Of a DNA stretch of 64,000 nucleotides, positions 28,380 through 38,699 are shown in pieces. The stretch is taken from the NCBI GenBank assembly GCA_002763895.1, contig NSLH01000011.1, positions 1 through 64,000 of the forward strand, given 5' to 3'. Source of the DNA: [Chlorobium] sp. 445. Its GTDB lineage: Bacteria > Bacteroidota > Chlorobiia > Chlorobiales > Thermochlorobacteraceae. A program made the position numbers and the translations under genes. Below the pieces are notes generated by a model. That model had not been told where the DNA came from, searched no databases, and saw only the letters and a program-made list of their open reading frames with translations. The number at the start of each line of letters is the position of its first letter. Within the stretch, counting starts at the first letter, position 1.

Positions 28380-30516
28380 TCACTGTGAGTCTGCGCCAAA
28401 CTTCGGTGTCAGACCCATGTTGTAGAAAATGAACGCATAAATATCGGCAGCCGCTTCAAGCGCTTTTTTTGGTGCTTACAGCGCCATGTCCTGATTTTGT
28501 CTCAATGCGAATCAGCACAGGATTTTTACCCTTGTATTTTTCTTGAAGCGTCGCGGCATACTTAAAACTATGCGCCGGCACAACACGGTCGTCATGATCT
28601 GCGGTCGTGATGAGTGTGGCAGGATACTCTACGCCTTCTTTGATGTTGTGCAACGGCGAATAGGCATAGAGGGCTTTGAACTCTTCGGGATTTTCGCTTG
28701 AGCCATAGTCAGCAATCCAGTTCCAGCCAATCGTGAATTTGTGGAAGCGCAGCATATCCATCACCCCTACTTCAGGAATAGCCACTTTGAACAATTCTGG
28801 ACGCTGATTGATGACTGCGCCCACCAATAGCCCGCCATTTGAGCCACCTTGAATTGCTAAGCGCTCTGCCGATGTATAATTTTCTTTGATGAGATATTCA
28901 GCGGCTGCGATAAAATCATCAAAGACATTTTGTTTTTTGAGCTTCATGCCTTGTTCGTGCCACTTTTCACCGTATTCGCCGCCGCCACGCACATTCGCTA
29001 CGGCATAGACACCCCCTTGTTCAAGCCATGCCACACGTAGCGGATTAAAATTCGGATTGAGACTGATATTGAACCCACCATAGCCATAGAGCAATGCAGG
29101 ATTGGAGCTATCTTGCTTCAGACCTTTTTTGTGCACGATGAACATTGGCACACGCGTACCATCTTTGCTCTGATAAAACACTTGCTTTGTTTCGTAATCG
29201 TCTGAATTGAACTTGACTTCAGGCTTTCGGAAGACTTCAGATTTGCGCGTAGCAATGTTGTAGCGATAAATCGTGGGTGGAAAGGTGAAAGATGTAAAGG
29301 TGTAGAAGACTTCTTTGTCGCCTTTTTCGCCTTCGAAGCCAGCTACTGTGCCCAGCGTTGGCAGTTCAATTTCATTTTCAAATTTGCCAGTAAGGTCATA
29401 GACATAGACACGATGCGCCACGTCTTTCATGTAGGTTGCAAAGAGCTTTCCGCCCGCCGACGTAATGCTTGCCAGAGGCTCTGGCTTTTCAGGCAAAATC
29501 GTCTTCCAATTTTTCTCCTCTGGGGCATCTGGATCAACTAAGACAACTTTTCGGTTTGGGGCATTTCTGTTTGTTACAATCAGCAACTTATCCTCAAGGT
29601 TATCAATCACAGCAAAGTCGTCATCGAAGTCTGTAACGATAGGGCGAAAGGTTTGGTCACCTTTTTTGTGATCGCGCACATACAGCGCATTGCCATCTTT
29701 GCCCTTGCCTCTGTCGGAAATCGAGAGAATTGAGAAGCGCTCATCTTCTGTTGTGCCTACAAAATGGAAGCGCAATGGGTTTGCTTTATCTTCATAGACC
29801 AGCTGATCGTTTTCTTGTGTATCGCCGATTTTGTGATAAAAGACTTGATGATTTTCGTTCTTTGCTGAAAGTTTGCGGTTGGTGTCAGTCGGTGCGGGAT
29901 AGCGACTGTAATAAAATCCATTGCCTTGCCAAGCAATGCCTGAAACCTTTACCCAGCGCAATCTATCGGAGAGTTGTTTTTTTGTAGCAACCTCCATCAC
30001 ATAAATTTCTTGCCAATCCGACCCACCTGATGAGAGTCCATACGCCCAGTACTTTGCATCTTTGGAGACGGCATTGATGCCCAAGCGCACGGTGCCATCT
30101 GCCGAGAGTTGATTAGGATCAAAAAACACTTCCGGCTTTCCCTTTAAGCCTTTTTGGATATAAATCACGGCTTGATTTTGCAAGCCATCATTTTTGGAGA
30201 AAAAGTAATACTTGCCTTTTCGCGAGGGCGCAGAGTATTTCGGATAGTTGTAGAGTTCTTCGAGCCGCTCGTAGAGTTGTTTGCGAAACGGGATATTTTC
30301 CAGATAAGCAAAAGTTACCCTGTTTTGGGCTTCCACCCATGCTTTGGTTTCAGCCGAGTAATCATCCTCGAGCCAGCGATACGGATCAGGGACTTTCACG
30401 CCGAAGTAGTCATCGACTTGGTCGACTTTTTTTGTCACAGGATATTGAATGGATTGTGCGTCGGCAAGTGATGCTGTAACAAAGGTCATAGCAAGTAAAA
30501 GGATTATGGGTTTCAT
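28380..30516 (-). CDS. Prolyl oligopeptidase family (S9A) serine peptidase (one frame break)
   Basis: A protein of about 711 residues with a signal peptide (MKPIILLLAMTFVTASLADA), so probably periplasmic. The N-terminal domain is a seven-bladed propeller that gates access to the active site, for example VPDPYRWLEDDYSAETKAWV at its start. The alpha/beta hydrolase domain has catalytic Ser in GGSNGGLL, Asp in TADHDDRVVP and His in KSGHGA. It would cleave short peptides after proline. The frame breaks in the T-run at 28464-28470. Removing one base gives STKKALEAAADIYAFIFYNM and a stop at 28380, the normal family tail. recN lies 12 bases upstream, in the same direction. Confidence 0.93.
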
Positions 30517-30528
30517 CTTGATAGTTGA

Positions 30529-32307
30529 TTAGGTGTTGCTTTCTTCAGCCGTGAGTGTTTTTGATTTTGAATGTCTCCCTGCATCTCGTGATTCTGAGAG
30601 CGGTTTTGCGGCAGCAATAAGTTCTTGTGCTGATTTGAGTGCCGCTTCGGTTACATGTGAGCCAGAGAGCAGGCGCGCCACTTCGTATTGATGTTCTTCG
30701 CTATTCAGGCGTTCTACGCGTGAGACTGTGCGACCGTTTTCTGATTCTTTGTGTACTCGGAAATGCACGTCGGCTAAGGCTGCAATTTGTGGCAAATGTG
30801 TAATGGCAATGATTTGATGATAGCACGAGAGTTCTTTCATGCTTAGCCCTACTGTTTGCGCAATTTTGCCGCTGATGCCGGTGTCAATTTCATCAAAGAC
30901 CAAAATGGGCAAGCGGTCCGACTTTGCCAGTACACTCTTCAGGGCAAGCATCACGCGTGAGACCTCGCCGCCAGAGGCAATTTTGACAAGTGGCTTTGGC
31001 TCTTCACCTAAATTGGTTGAGAGTTTGAATTCCACGCGGTCTATACCGCTTGAGAATGCAGTATAGCGATAGCCATCCATGCACACTTCTCCCTCTGCAT
31101 TTTGTTCGCGCTGCAGCGAGACTTCAAATTTTGCGTGCGCAATGCCTAACTTTTGCAGCTCTTCGACAATCGCGCGACTTAGACGCTTAGAGACTTCCTG
31201 ACGCTTTTGCGAGAGCCTGAGTGCCACTTCAAGTAGCAATTGATGCTTTTGCTCTACATCTTTTTGGCGCTTTGCAATTTCATCTGCAAAATTTGTTGCC
31301 ACGCTTAGTTCCTCGCCAATGCTACGCCGATAGTTTAAAACCTCTCGCAGCGATGTGCCGCCACCATATTTCTTTTTGAGCATGACCAGTGCTGCCAGAC
31401 GCTCGTGCACTTCCTCGAGCCGCTCTGCGTTGAACTCCAAGCGTGAGTTGTAGCTTTGCACAAACTTGTTGATTTCATCCACTAAGGCTTGTGCTGAACG
31501 CGCATCAGTTGCAGCATCGGCAAAACTCTTATCTATACGCGAAAGATCTTGCAGCAAATTTCTCGCTTGTACTAAGCGGTTGTGCACGGAGTCATCTGCA
31601 CTGTAGAGAATCTCGTGCAGGTAGTTTGTTACGGAGAACAGTTTCTCGGCGTTTTCCAAGACATTTTGCTCGGTCAGCAGTTCTTCCTCTTCATTTTCTT
31701 CTGGCGCAACGGCATCTATCTCACGAATTTGAAACTCGAGCAAGGCTTTTTTTTCAAGCAAGTTTTTTTCCTGCTGCCGCAGGGCATCTAGATTTTTCTT
31801 GCTCTGACGCAGGGCTTCAAGTTGAGCTTGATACTCTTCGAGCAATCCGCCTAAACTGCCATACTCATCCAGCAGGCGCTGATGCGACTCTACGCGCAGG
31901 AGTGATTGATGCTCATGCTGACCATGCAAATCAATTGAAAGCTCACTTACAGCTTTAAGCAGCGCAAGTGTCGCTGGAGAATCGTTGATGAAGCAGCGCG
32001 ATTGCCCTTTTGCAGAAATCTCCCGCCGCACAATCATTTCGTCTCGAAACTCATGTTTATGCTCAAGAAGTAAGTTTCGCAAGCGCTCGTTGTTGGACGC
32101 ATCAATGACTGCTTCAATAATCGCTTTCTCTGCGCCCTGTCTGACAATGTCAAAATGCGCCCGATCACCTAGCACCAAACTGAGCGCACCAATCAAGATA
32201 GATTTGCCGGCACCTGTCTCACCTGTGATAATGTTTAAGCCACTTCCAAACTCAATTGTCAGTTCTTCAATGAGCGCAAAATTTTTGATGTACAGCGTCT
32301 TCAGCAT
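30529..32307 (-). CDS. recN: DNA repair protein RecN
   Basis: A 592-residue SMC-like ATPase that gathers broken DNA ends in recombinational repair. Walker A is ITGETGAGKSILIGALSLVL near residues 28-47. Two long coiled-coil arms flank the centre, with Glu/Gln/Leu-rich stretches near 155-215 and 300-370. The C-terminal ATPase half has the signature KIASGGEVSRVMLALKSVL and Walker B ILVFDEIDTGISGK, then IIAITHLPQIAA. Length and order of elements match the family. A short Ser/Lys-rich tail ends the protein. It is followed by the prolyl oligopeptidase gene with only 12 bases between. Confidence 0.95.
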   Translation of the reverse strand: MLKTLYIKNFALIEELTIEFGSGLNIITGETGAGKSILIGALSLVLGDRAHFDIVRQGAEKAIIEAVIDASNNERLRNLLLEHKHEFRDEMIVRREISAKGQSRCFINDSPATLALLKAVSELSIDLHGQHEHQSLLRVESHQRLLDEYGSLGGLLEEYQAQLEALRQSKKNLDALRQQEKNLLEKKALLEFQIREIDAVAPEENEEEELLTEQNVLENAEKLFSVTNYLHEILYSADDSVHNRLVQARNLLQDLSRIDKSFADAATDARSAQALVDEINKFVQSYNSRLEFNAERLEEVHERLAALVMLKKKYGGGTSLREVLNYRRSIGEELSVATNFADEIAKRQKDVEQKHQLLLEVALRLSQKRQEVSKRLSRAIVEELQKLGIAHAKFEVSLQREQNAEGEVCMDGYRYTAFSSGIDRVEFKLSTNLGEEPKPLVKIASGGEVSRVMLALKSVLAKSDRLPILVFDEIDTGISGKIAQTVGLSMKELSCYHQIIAITHLPQIAALADVHFRVHKESENGRTVSRVERLNSEEHQYEVARLLSGSHVTEAALKSAQELIAAAKPLSESRDAGRHSKSKTLTAEESNT

Positions 32308-32419
32308 AAATGAGTTAATTCGGGCATTGCTTCTCCTAGCGCTTTTGCAAAAATATCAAAATCGTAACAGATGCTCTCACCAATAAAGCCAAGCACATTT
32401 AAGTTGTGCCCGCTTCATC

Positions 32420-34276
32420 TCAAAATTCGTCCCACTTGACTTTTAGCCACGATTCTGCAATTTCTTTCTGGCGCGCATTTGCATTTGCTTTCTTTGAGAC
32501 ATCGTAAGTCAACGATGCAGTAAGCTTGACACTTTTTTCCATCAATTTTCCATCTCGGAAAAAAGAGATTTTGACCGTAGCGTCGGGTTTGACTTTTGCT
32601 AATACCGATTGCAGCGTTTTGCCCATGAGTGATTCGCCATCGATTGCCACAATCATATCGCCTTTGTCAAATCCGGCTACTGCCGCTGGCGACTCTGGCA
32701 CCACCATATCGATCACCTGAAATTTGTCTTCTGTCTTGAGCGTTGCGCCAAAGTAAGGCTGTGTTGGGAACTTTCTGACTTCGAGTCCTGCTATTGCCAG
32801 TGTCTCTTCAAACGGCAGTTCTTCGGTGCCATAGACATACTTTTCAAAAAATTCAGCAAATGATGATTTGCCCACGCGCTCGACGAGCTTTTCAAAGTCA
32901 CTGGCAGAAAACCCTTTAGCTGCTTGTGCAAATTCGGTGTTGAGCAATCGCATCACGTCGTCAAGTGAGGCACGATTATCGGTGCGCCTGCGAATTTCAA
33001 GATCGAGCAACATCCCGACCAGTTCGCCTTTGCTATAAAAGTTCACGGTGCTGTTTGCACGTCCTGTACCGTAGCCCGAAAGCCATGCATCGAACGACGA
33101 CATTGCCAGCGACTGCACCTTGCGTCCATACTGATTTTGCATATTGGTGATGTTCGCAGAAATTTCATTCAGGTAGCGCCGTGGCGACCAGAGTTTGCTG
33201 CGCACCAGCGTCAAATCGCCGTAGTAACTTGTGAAGCCCTCAGAGACATAGAGCATCGGTGTATAAGACTCTTTGGTGTAGTCGTAGGGCATAAACTCCT
33301 TTGGCTTGATGCGCTTGATATTCCAGACGTGATAAAATTCATGTGAAGTAATGGATAAAAATCGGTCGTAAAATTCAGGTGTGTTGACAGCGTCAATTGG
33401 TCCGAGCACGATAGAGGTAGAATTTTTGTGCTCTACGCCATGCCCAAATGGATAGGGCATGATGTGGTAAAGAAACCAGTATTCTTTGAACGGCACGTCG
33501 TTCATCATCTCAAATTGTTCGCGCACAATTTTGCTGATATCTGCTGAAAGCTGTTGCTCATTGAAGCGCACGCCGCCCAGTGCATTTGGATTGTGAAAAC
33601 AGATGTGAATCGTTGCACCACTTACCTGAGTTGAAAATTGTGTGAGTGTGGGACTTGCAATTGTCGGGGCATCAATCAGGTCGTCGTAAGTTTCTGCAGA
33701 GAAGAGTTTGGGGTCGCTCGTTCGATTCAGTTGCGTTGCTACTCTCCAGCCTTTTGGATAATCTATGTAGAGACTGACTGGCTTGAAGCGTGTTTCGGCA
33801 GTGTACATGAAAAGATTGGAGCCATTGAAATACATTTCATCACGCCCGACATAAGAATTACCCGCATCGAGCTGTGCGCCAGCGTAGTATTTGTAAGAGA
33901 CACTCACTTCGCTTTGGTTATCGGTCTTCACGCGCCATGTTTGCTTATCGATTTTCATAGCAAACAGTGGCTTATTAGCTGCCTTTGCACTGAACTCCTG
34001 CACGTTTGCCGCATAGTTTTGAATCTGATAGCGTCCCGGTCGCCATGCTGGCAAGATGAAATCAAGTTCTGGTTTCTGCTCTGGATTTTGAACCGTGATA
34101 GAGATTTGATAGATGTGCAAATTTGGCTCTAGCGATTCAATCTTGTAGGCTGCAGCATATTTCGGCAGTTCTGAATCTGAAGCACGATAAGAGGATTTCT
34201 TATGCGGTTTTGCTTTCGCCACTGTGGGCATAGTCAGAAGTGTTAAAGTTAGAGTTGAAAGAAAAATCCAACGCAT
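32420..34276 (-). CDS. M61 family metallopeptidase with PDZ domain
   Basis: A 618-residue protein started at the ATG at 34276 (MRWIFLSTLTLTLLTMPTVA), a signal peptide; an in-frame TTG at 34291 is less likely. An N-terminal beta domain typical of M61 comes first (LPAWRPGRYQIQNYAANV). The catalytic domain has the zinc motif SHEFYHVWNIKRI near residues 305-317 and GFTSYYGDLTL with the third-ligand Glu region. A PDZ domain occupies about 500-590 with VIDMVVPESPAAVAGFDKGD. Family members release N-terminal glycine or acidic residues, and the exact specificity is unknown. Location is periplasmic or extracellular. Confidence 0.9.
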   Translation of the reverse strand: MRWIFLSTLTLTLLTMPTVAKAKPHKKSSYRASDSELPKYAAAYKIESLEPNLHIYQISITVQNPEQKPELDFILPAWRPGRYQIQNYAANVQEFSAKAANKPLFAMKIDKQTWRVKTDNQSEVSVSYKYYAGAQLDAGNSYVGRDEMYFNGSNLFMYTAETRFKPVSLYIDYPKGWRVATQLNRTSDPKLFSAETYDDLIDAPTIASPTLTQFSTQVSGATIHICFHNPNALGGVRFNEQQLSADISKIVREQFEMMNDVPFKEYWFLYHIMPYPFGHGVEHKNSTSIVLGPIDAVNTPEFYDRFLSITSHEFYHVWNIKRIKPKEFMPYDYTKESYTPMLYVSEGFTSYYGDLTLVRSKLWSPRRYLNEISANITNMQNQYGRKVQSLAMSSFDAWLSGYGTGRANSTVNFYSKGELVGMLLDLEIRRRTDNRASLDDVMRLLNTEFAQAAKGFSASDFEKLVERVGKSSFAEFFEKYVYGTEELPFEETLAIAGLEVRKFPTQPYFGATLKTEDKFQVIDMVVPESPAAVAGFDKGDMIVAIDGESLMGKTLQSVLAKVKPDATVKISFFRDGKLMEKSVKLTASLTYDVSKKANANARQKEIAESWLKVKWDEF

Positions 34277-34288
34277 GTTTTGATCTGC

Positions 34289-34313
34289 CAATTGTTAAAT
34301 GTCAATTGTTAAA
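34289..34313. repeat. Direct repeat CAATTGTTAAA, two copies
   Basis: CAATTGTTAAA occurs at 34289-34299 and 34303-34313, a 14-base period, immediately upstream of the M61 peptidase start on the minus strand. Each copy holds the palindrome CAATTG. It may be an operator or a slippage duplication. Confidence 0.3.
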
Positions 34314-34513
34314 AGAAATTTTGAAGATAGAAGTTTGCTTGCCAAAAGAAAAGTGTCTGGCGATGCAAGACCTTACACCTCGTTTTCTCTCTTTGACTTC
34401 TTTTTTCAAAGTGCGCAAGGCGTGCGTATATTGCACAAGTTTTTTTGAAGAACGCATTGCCTGATGGCACAGCGTTTCTCAGATGAACATTTCAGAAAGG
34501 CAAGTAGTTAAAT

Positions 34514-35164
34514 ATGCCGATAAAGTCAAAAGTTTTCTTTGGCGTCGACCTTGCAGGTCGTATCGATGAACCTACCGGCATTGCCGCTATCTCCGACAAG
34601 CGCGAGCTCCTGCTTGTCAATACCGTCAAACCCGATATTGCCATCAGCAACTACATTGAATATCATCGTCCGATTCTCATTGGGATTGATGCGCCGCTCT
34701 CACTTCCGAGCGGTCGGTATGGCACTTATGCAAGCCGCAAATGCGATAGAGATCTTTCCACCTTGGGTATTCCCACTTTTGCAACATCTATGCTTGCGCA
34801 GCTGACCTTTCGCGCTATTTCTTTGCGTAAGCATCTTGAACCGAAGTACGATACTATTGAGATTTATCCTCAAGCCACCAAAGTCCGCTTAGGCATCGCG
34901 TCCAACAGCAAAAAGAATGGTATGGATTCACGTGAGTTTTTGCAGACCAAACTCTCGCGTTTTGTCAAAAACGTGCCTCGCGCTTCCAAAGTGCTGCTCA
35001 GTGATGATGAACTTGATGCTATTCTTGCTGCCTACACGGCATACTTGCACTACCACAAACTCACAGAAGGCATTGGTGATAGCCAAGAGGGGCTGATATA
35101 CATTCCTATCATAGATGCCCAAAAGCACCTCTCTTCCCTTGATGCTTCATCGAAGTGCAATTAG
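34514..35164 (+). CDS. DUF429 family protein (predicted RNase H-like fold)
   Basis: A 216-residue protein. It opens FFGVDLAGRIDEPTGIAAIS, where the Asp and Gly fit the first strand of an RNase H-like fold, and continues with IGIDAPLSLPSGRYGTYASR. Later it has EIYPQATKVRLG and, near the C-terminus, DDELDAILAAYTAYLHY, both typical of DUF429. Members are predicted nucleases, but the biological role is unknown. A TATATT box at 34425-34430 may be part of its promoter. Its stop overlaps the stop of the convergent downstream gene by four bases. Confidence 0.75.
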   Translation: MPIKSKVFFGVDLAGRIDEPTGIAAISDKRELLLVNTVKPDIAISNYIEYHRPILIGIDAPLSLPSGRYGTYASRKCDRDLSTLGIPTFATSMLAQLTFRAISLRKHLEPKYDTIEIYPQATKVRLGIASNSKKNGMDSREFLQTKLSRFVKNVPRASKVLLSDDELDAILAAYTAYLHYHKLTEGIGDSQEGLIYIPIIDAQKHLSSLDASSKCN

Positions 35165-36081
35165 CGCAAGATAAAGCCAAACTGTAAGATATTTGATGAA
35201 ATGCTTGTGCGTCCAAAAGCTCGATTGTTGTAGTCGAAGTATGCACTGAAGGTAGGAGTGAAAAAGAGCTCAAATCCAATAGCAAGTTGCAAGTAAGATT
35301 CATCACCGACGAGGCGGATAGGGCGATTGCGCTGGAAGTTTTCTATGATGCCTACTGGACTTTGAAATTCTCCTAAGGTCACGATGCCATTGAGCGATGT
35401 GCGCAGCATCAACTCTTTTGCGGCAGCAATGCCAAACTCCACGCGAAATGGAACTTGATTGCCAAACTCACCGCCACGCCAGCGAAACCCTGAATCGAGA
35501 ATCAAATAGCTTGGAATTCCTGAAATTTTGTGTTGCGATTCAGCTAACAGGCGCAGTTCGTAATCCAAGTAACCTGTGCCTGTTGGGACACGCAAGGTTA
35601 CATCGCCAGTTGGAAATTTAATACCAAGTTGCACTGCTACACCGATGCCTTCGTTTTGAACAATAGGGCGAATTAGCGCATAGCGCGCTGCAAGCCAAGA
35701 ATCATCGAACCCACTAACTTCCACGCGAAATAGTCGCTCGCTTGGTTGCAGCCTTGGATCGAGATTGTCAATATAAGTAAAGAGAATAAAGCGATACCCC
35801 ATTCGTGCCACCAGTGTCAAGCGCTCCGCTAACCCGTATTCGTAGTGAAGTGTGAGCAATCGTTCAGAGAATCGACCATCACTGAGGCGCTCGCCAGAAA
35901 AGAGTGGGCGGCGAAATCCATCTTCAGCAAATTCTTCGCTGCCATCAAGAAATACAGACTCAAACTGAAAATAGGAGCGTCCCAAAGGTTGATTTTGAAC
36001 CATGGCTGCCATGCGCGGTTGCGCTGGTGTGCACAGCGGCACCAGCAGCATCAGCCAAAGCCACAGTGCAGAGTATTTCAT
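35161..36081 (-). CDS. Putative outer-membrane beta-barrel protein
   Basis: A 306-residue protein started at the ATG at 36081, which gives signal peptide MKYSALWLWLMLLVPLCTPA. The remainder shows amphipathic strands ending in aromatic or Leu residues, such as RLTLVARMGYRFILFTYID and FSAYFDYNNRAFGRTSISSN, and it ends ILQFGFILR like an outer-membrane barrel. It resembles transporter-type or alginate-export-like barrels of about 12 strands, but I cannot name a substrate. Confidence 0.65.
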   Translation of the reverse strand: MKYSALWLWLMLLVPLCTPAQPRMAAMVQNQPLGRSYFQFESVFLDGSEEFAEDGFRRPLFSGERLSDGRFSERLLTLHYEYGLAERLTLVARMGYRFILFTYIDNLDPRLQPSERLFRVEVSGFDDSWLAARYALIRPIVQNEGIGVAVQLGIKFPTGDVTLRVPTGTGYLDYELRLLAESQHKISGIPSYLILDSGFRWRGGEFGNQVPFRVEFGIAAAKELMLRTSLNGIVTLGEFQSPVGIIENFQRNRPIRLVGDESYLQLAIGFELFFTPTFSAYFDYNNRAFGRTSISSNILQFGFILR

Positions 36082-36217
36082 GAAGAGGGCATTAGCATCA
36101 TTAAGCCGCTTACAAGCGCACTTTGCTGGCATATTCTTGCTTTTGCACACACGGGTTCTTTACTGACCTAGCTTTGTTCGAAATACAAACTTTTCCAGTG
36201 ATGCGGTTCAGCGCGTT

Positions 36218-37251
36218 TTACATAGGCTGCGACTCTGCAGGTGGCGTAAATCCAAGTTCTTGAGCGCGTTGCGCATTATGCACAAGTTTGCGCACTTTAA
36301 CTGGACGCAAGCCTACAGCTACCAAATCACCAGTATCGAAGTATTCAGCTGCGGCTTCACCGGCTTGATAGCCCCACATGTAGAAATCAGCACCATATGC
36401 AATGGTCGCGCCACGCTTGACTAAACCAATTTCAGATGTTACAATCGGCACTTTCTTTTCAAGCGTTTCTTTCAAAATCACTTCGAAACTGGCAAAGACA
36501 AGATTATCAGGCAAGGCAAAAACACATCGGGCTTTTTGCTCAGAATGGCTTGCACGGCTTGCTGTGTTTCAGCTGTTGATGTAATGGAGCGAGCTTCGAG
36601 TTTAAGATTATTTTGCTTGCACTTCTTGCGCAGTTCTTTCATCGCATTGGTAGAATTTGGCTCTGCGCTGTTGAAAATCACACCAATAGTTTTTGCATTT
36701 GGGAAAGCGCGCCGAATGAGTGCAATACTTGAATCAATGTAAGCCAAGGTTTCATAGACACCGACAAGGTTTGCAGGTGCTTTGACATTTTCTCCTTGCT
36801 TAATTGTTAAATCGTTGATTGTGGGCGCAGGACCCACCATCATGAAAATCGGTATATCTTTTGTTTTCTTCAGGGCGGTCATCATTGGCAACGTAGCATT
36901 TGCAGCAATGCAGGTTACCTTATCGGCAATGAATTTATCAATGATTTGGTTGAGCGTCGGAATATCGTTTTGTGCATTTTGGTAAATGATTTGCGCTGTA
37001 CCCGCTGTGTCAGAGTAGCCTCTTTTGGCAAGTGCATCAATGAATCCTCGGCGCGCTTCATCGAGTGTTTCATCATCGACAGGCTGCACAAAGCCGATTA
37101 CCACAGGCTTTTTGGCAGGTTTTTCAATTGAACTTTCGGGTTTCTTAGGTTCTTCTGGTTTTGAGGTACAGCCTACTGCATAGATGATTATGCCAAACGT
37201 CATAAGCAGCACCATGCGCCTGAATGCGTGGCTGCAGTGATTGTGCATCAT
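36218..37251 (-). CDS. ABC-type substrate-binding lipoprotein (TrpX/pfam04392-like, one frame break)
   Basis: A protein of about 344 residues with a membrane-anchoring lipobox (IIIYAVGC). After a Lys/Pro/Glu-rich linker it has the periplasmic binding-protein fold of the ABC_sub_bind family: VVIGFVQPVDDETLDEARRG, LNQIIDKFIADKVTCIAANA, KTIGVIFNSAEPNSTNAMKE, and later IVTSEIGLVKRGATIAYGAD with YMWGYQAGEAAAEYF. Relatives bind tryptophan or other small aromatics. The frame breaks in the A-run at 36518-36522; one added base gives PDVFFALPDNLVFASFEVIL. No permease or ATPase gene is adjacent, so its transporter must be elsewhere or it has another role. The start may be an ATG further downstream. Confidence 0.8.
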
Positions 37252-37323
37252 TGTTGGTGTGTTTTTTGGTTGTCTTGGTTGTTTTGCAAAAGTCGTCATA
37301 CTCTCAAACTGCACTGCGACACT

Positions 37324-37996
37324 TTATTTGAGTTCAATTTCTTCGTCCTTCAGCATGAGTTTTTTGGTCAAATCTGTGCTCAAAACGCCTTGCAGCGTTG
37401 CCCACATCGATGGATTACGATTTAGCAGTTTTCTTAGTTGTTCCTTAGACCACGCTAAACAACGCGTCTCTTTTGTCGCTCTGACCGTTGCCGTCGGTAA
37501 ATTGCCCGTCAGAAAACTCATTTCGCCAACAAAAGCCCCATCCTTTAGCGTCGCAATTTTTTTTGTCCTTGAGCGTGACTTCTACTTCTCCATTGTAGAT
37601 TAGCATCATGTGCGGTGCAGGTTGCTGCTCGACAATCAACACCTCACCCGGCGTGCACGTCTTCCACTCTCCGATACGCAGCAGTTTCATGAACTCTACT
37701 GGTGAAAACGTGCCAAAGAGCGTGTTGTAGAGTTCTTTTTCTTCTTCGCTGAAACTGACGCTTCGGCGCTCTTTGACAATTACAACAATCCAAGTTACAT
37801 TGACGCCGATAAACACCACATTCCAAATGATGTTAATCCAGAGTGGCTCAGAGAGCGCAGCGTAACTATACACGATACTTGCTAGCGATGACACAATTGA
37901 GATTGAGCGTAGCCAGAAAATGTCGCGTACCAGGTATGACAGGGCAATGAGCGCAAAAGCTAAATTACCTAACAGCAGTCCTACAAATTCCGGCAT
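37324..37996 (-). CDS. Popeye-like membrane protein with cyclic-nucleotide-binding domain (one frame break)
   Basis: A protein of about 223 residues from the ATG at 37996. Three hydrophobic helices come first: VGLLLGNLAFALIALSYLV, then IVSSLASIVYSYAALS, then WINIIWNVVFIGVNVTWIVV. A cNMP-binding barrel follows: LLRIGEWKTCTPGEVLIVEQ, LIYNGEVEVTL, and MSFLTGNLPTATVRATKETR in the phosphate-binding cassette position. This three-helix plus cNMP arrangement matches bacterial Popeye-domain relatives. The cassette lacks the canonical Arg-Ala pair after GE, so nucleotide binding is not certain. The frame breaks in the T-run at 37557-37564; one fewer base gives KKIATLKDGAFVGEMSFLTG. Confidence 0.7.
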
Positions 37997-38039
37997 AGCA
38001 CACAGCTCAAGAAATGTTGCGAAGATACGATTTTCAACA

Positions 38040-38699
38040 CTATTCTTTTGTGACATTCTTCGCCGCCACAGGTCGCGGCAACTCAAAGCGATCTTTGACG
38101 CCTGAATACCACAACCCACCTAACCGACCAATCGGGTCTAAGACCTCGACATCAATTTTACCATCCTTGAAGACTTTATCGGACAGATGTGCCAGCAGAA
38201 TTTCTCCCATCACCAGTGTCCCCCCCATGGGTTCTGTGCCGATTTCAATGAGTTTGTAGAGTTTGCACTCAAAGTTGATATAGCTTTCTGCAACACGCTT
38301 CGGCTTGACCAACAGCGACGGCTCACGCGTCAATCCTACTTCATCAAACTCGCTCACATCGCGATCATAGTCGTAACTTGTTTGGTTCATAGCTTCCACC
38401 AAATGCCGACTGACCACATTGACCACAAACTCGCCTGTTTCTCTAACATTGACGAGTGTATCTTTTGGCACACCTACAGTTTTATTTTCAGCGCGCTCAC
38501 TTTTAATTGCTGGCGCAAAACACAGTACAGGTGGATTGGCGCTTGCGACTGTAAAAAATGAAAATGGTGCAAGGTTATCAACGCCCTCTTTGCTCACCGT
38601 TGATACCCACGCAATCGGACGTGGCAAGACAGAACCGATTAAAATCTTGTAGAAATCTTTTGCAGATACTTCTCGCGGATTAACGATGCTTTTCACCAC
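38040..38699 (-). CDS. Flavin reductase family (FMN-binding split barrel) protein
   Basis: A 219-residue protein if started at the GTG at 38699 (VVKSIVNPREVSAKDFYKIL), which matches typical family starts. The longer frame to 38780 overlaps the preceding gene further and looks non-conserved. Family motifs are LPRPIAWVSTVSKEGVDNLA, PFSFFTVASANPPVLCFAPA and LVNVRETGEFVVNVVS. These proteins bind FMN and reduce flavins or serve as flavoenzyme components. The start overlaps the end of the RsbW-like gene by about 20 bases, suggesting translational coupling. Confidence 0.85.
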   Translation of the reverse strand: MVKSIVNPREVSAKDFYKILIGSVLPRPIAWVSTVSKEGVDNLAPFSFFTVASANPPVLCFAPAIKSERAENKTVGVPKDTLVNVRETGEFVVNVVSRHLVEAMNQTSYDYDRDVSEFDEVGLTREPSLLVKPKRVAESYINFECKLYKLIEIGTEPMGGTLVMGEILLAHLSDKVFKDGKIDVEVLDPIGRLGGLWYSGVKDRFELPRPVAAKNVTKE

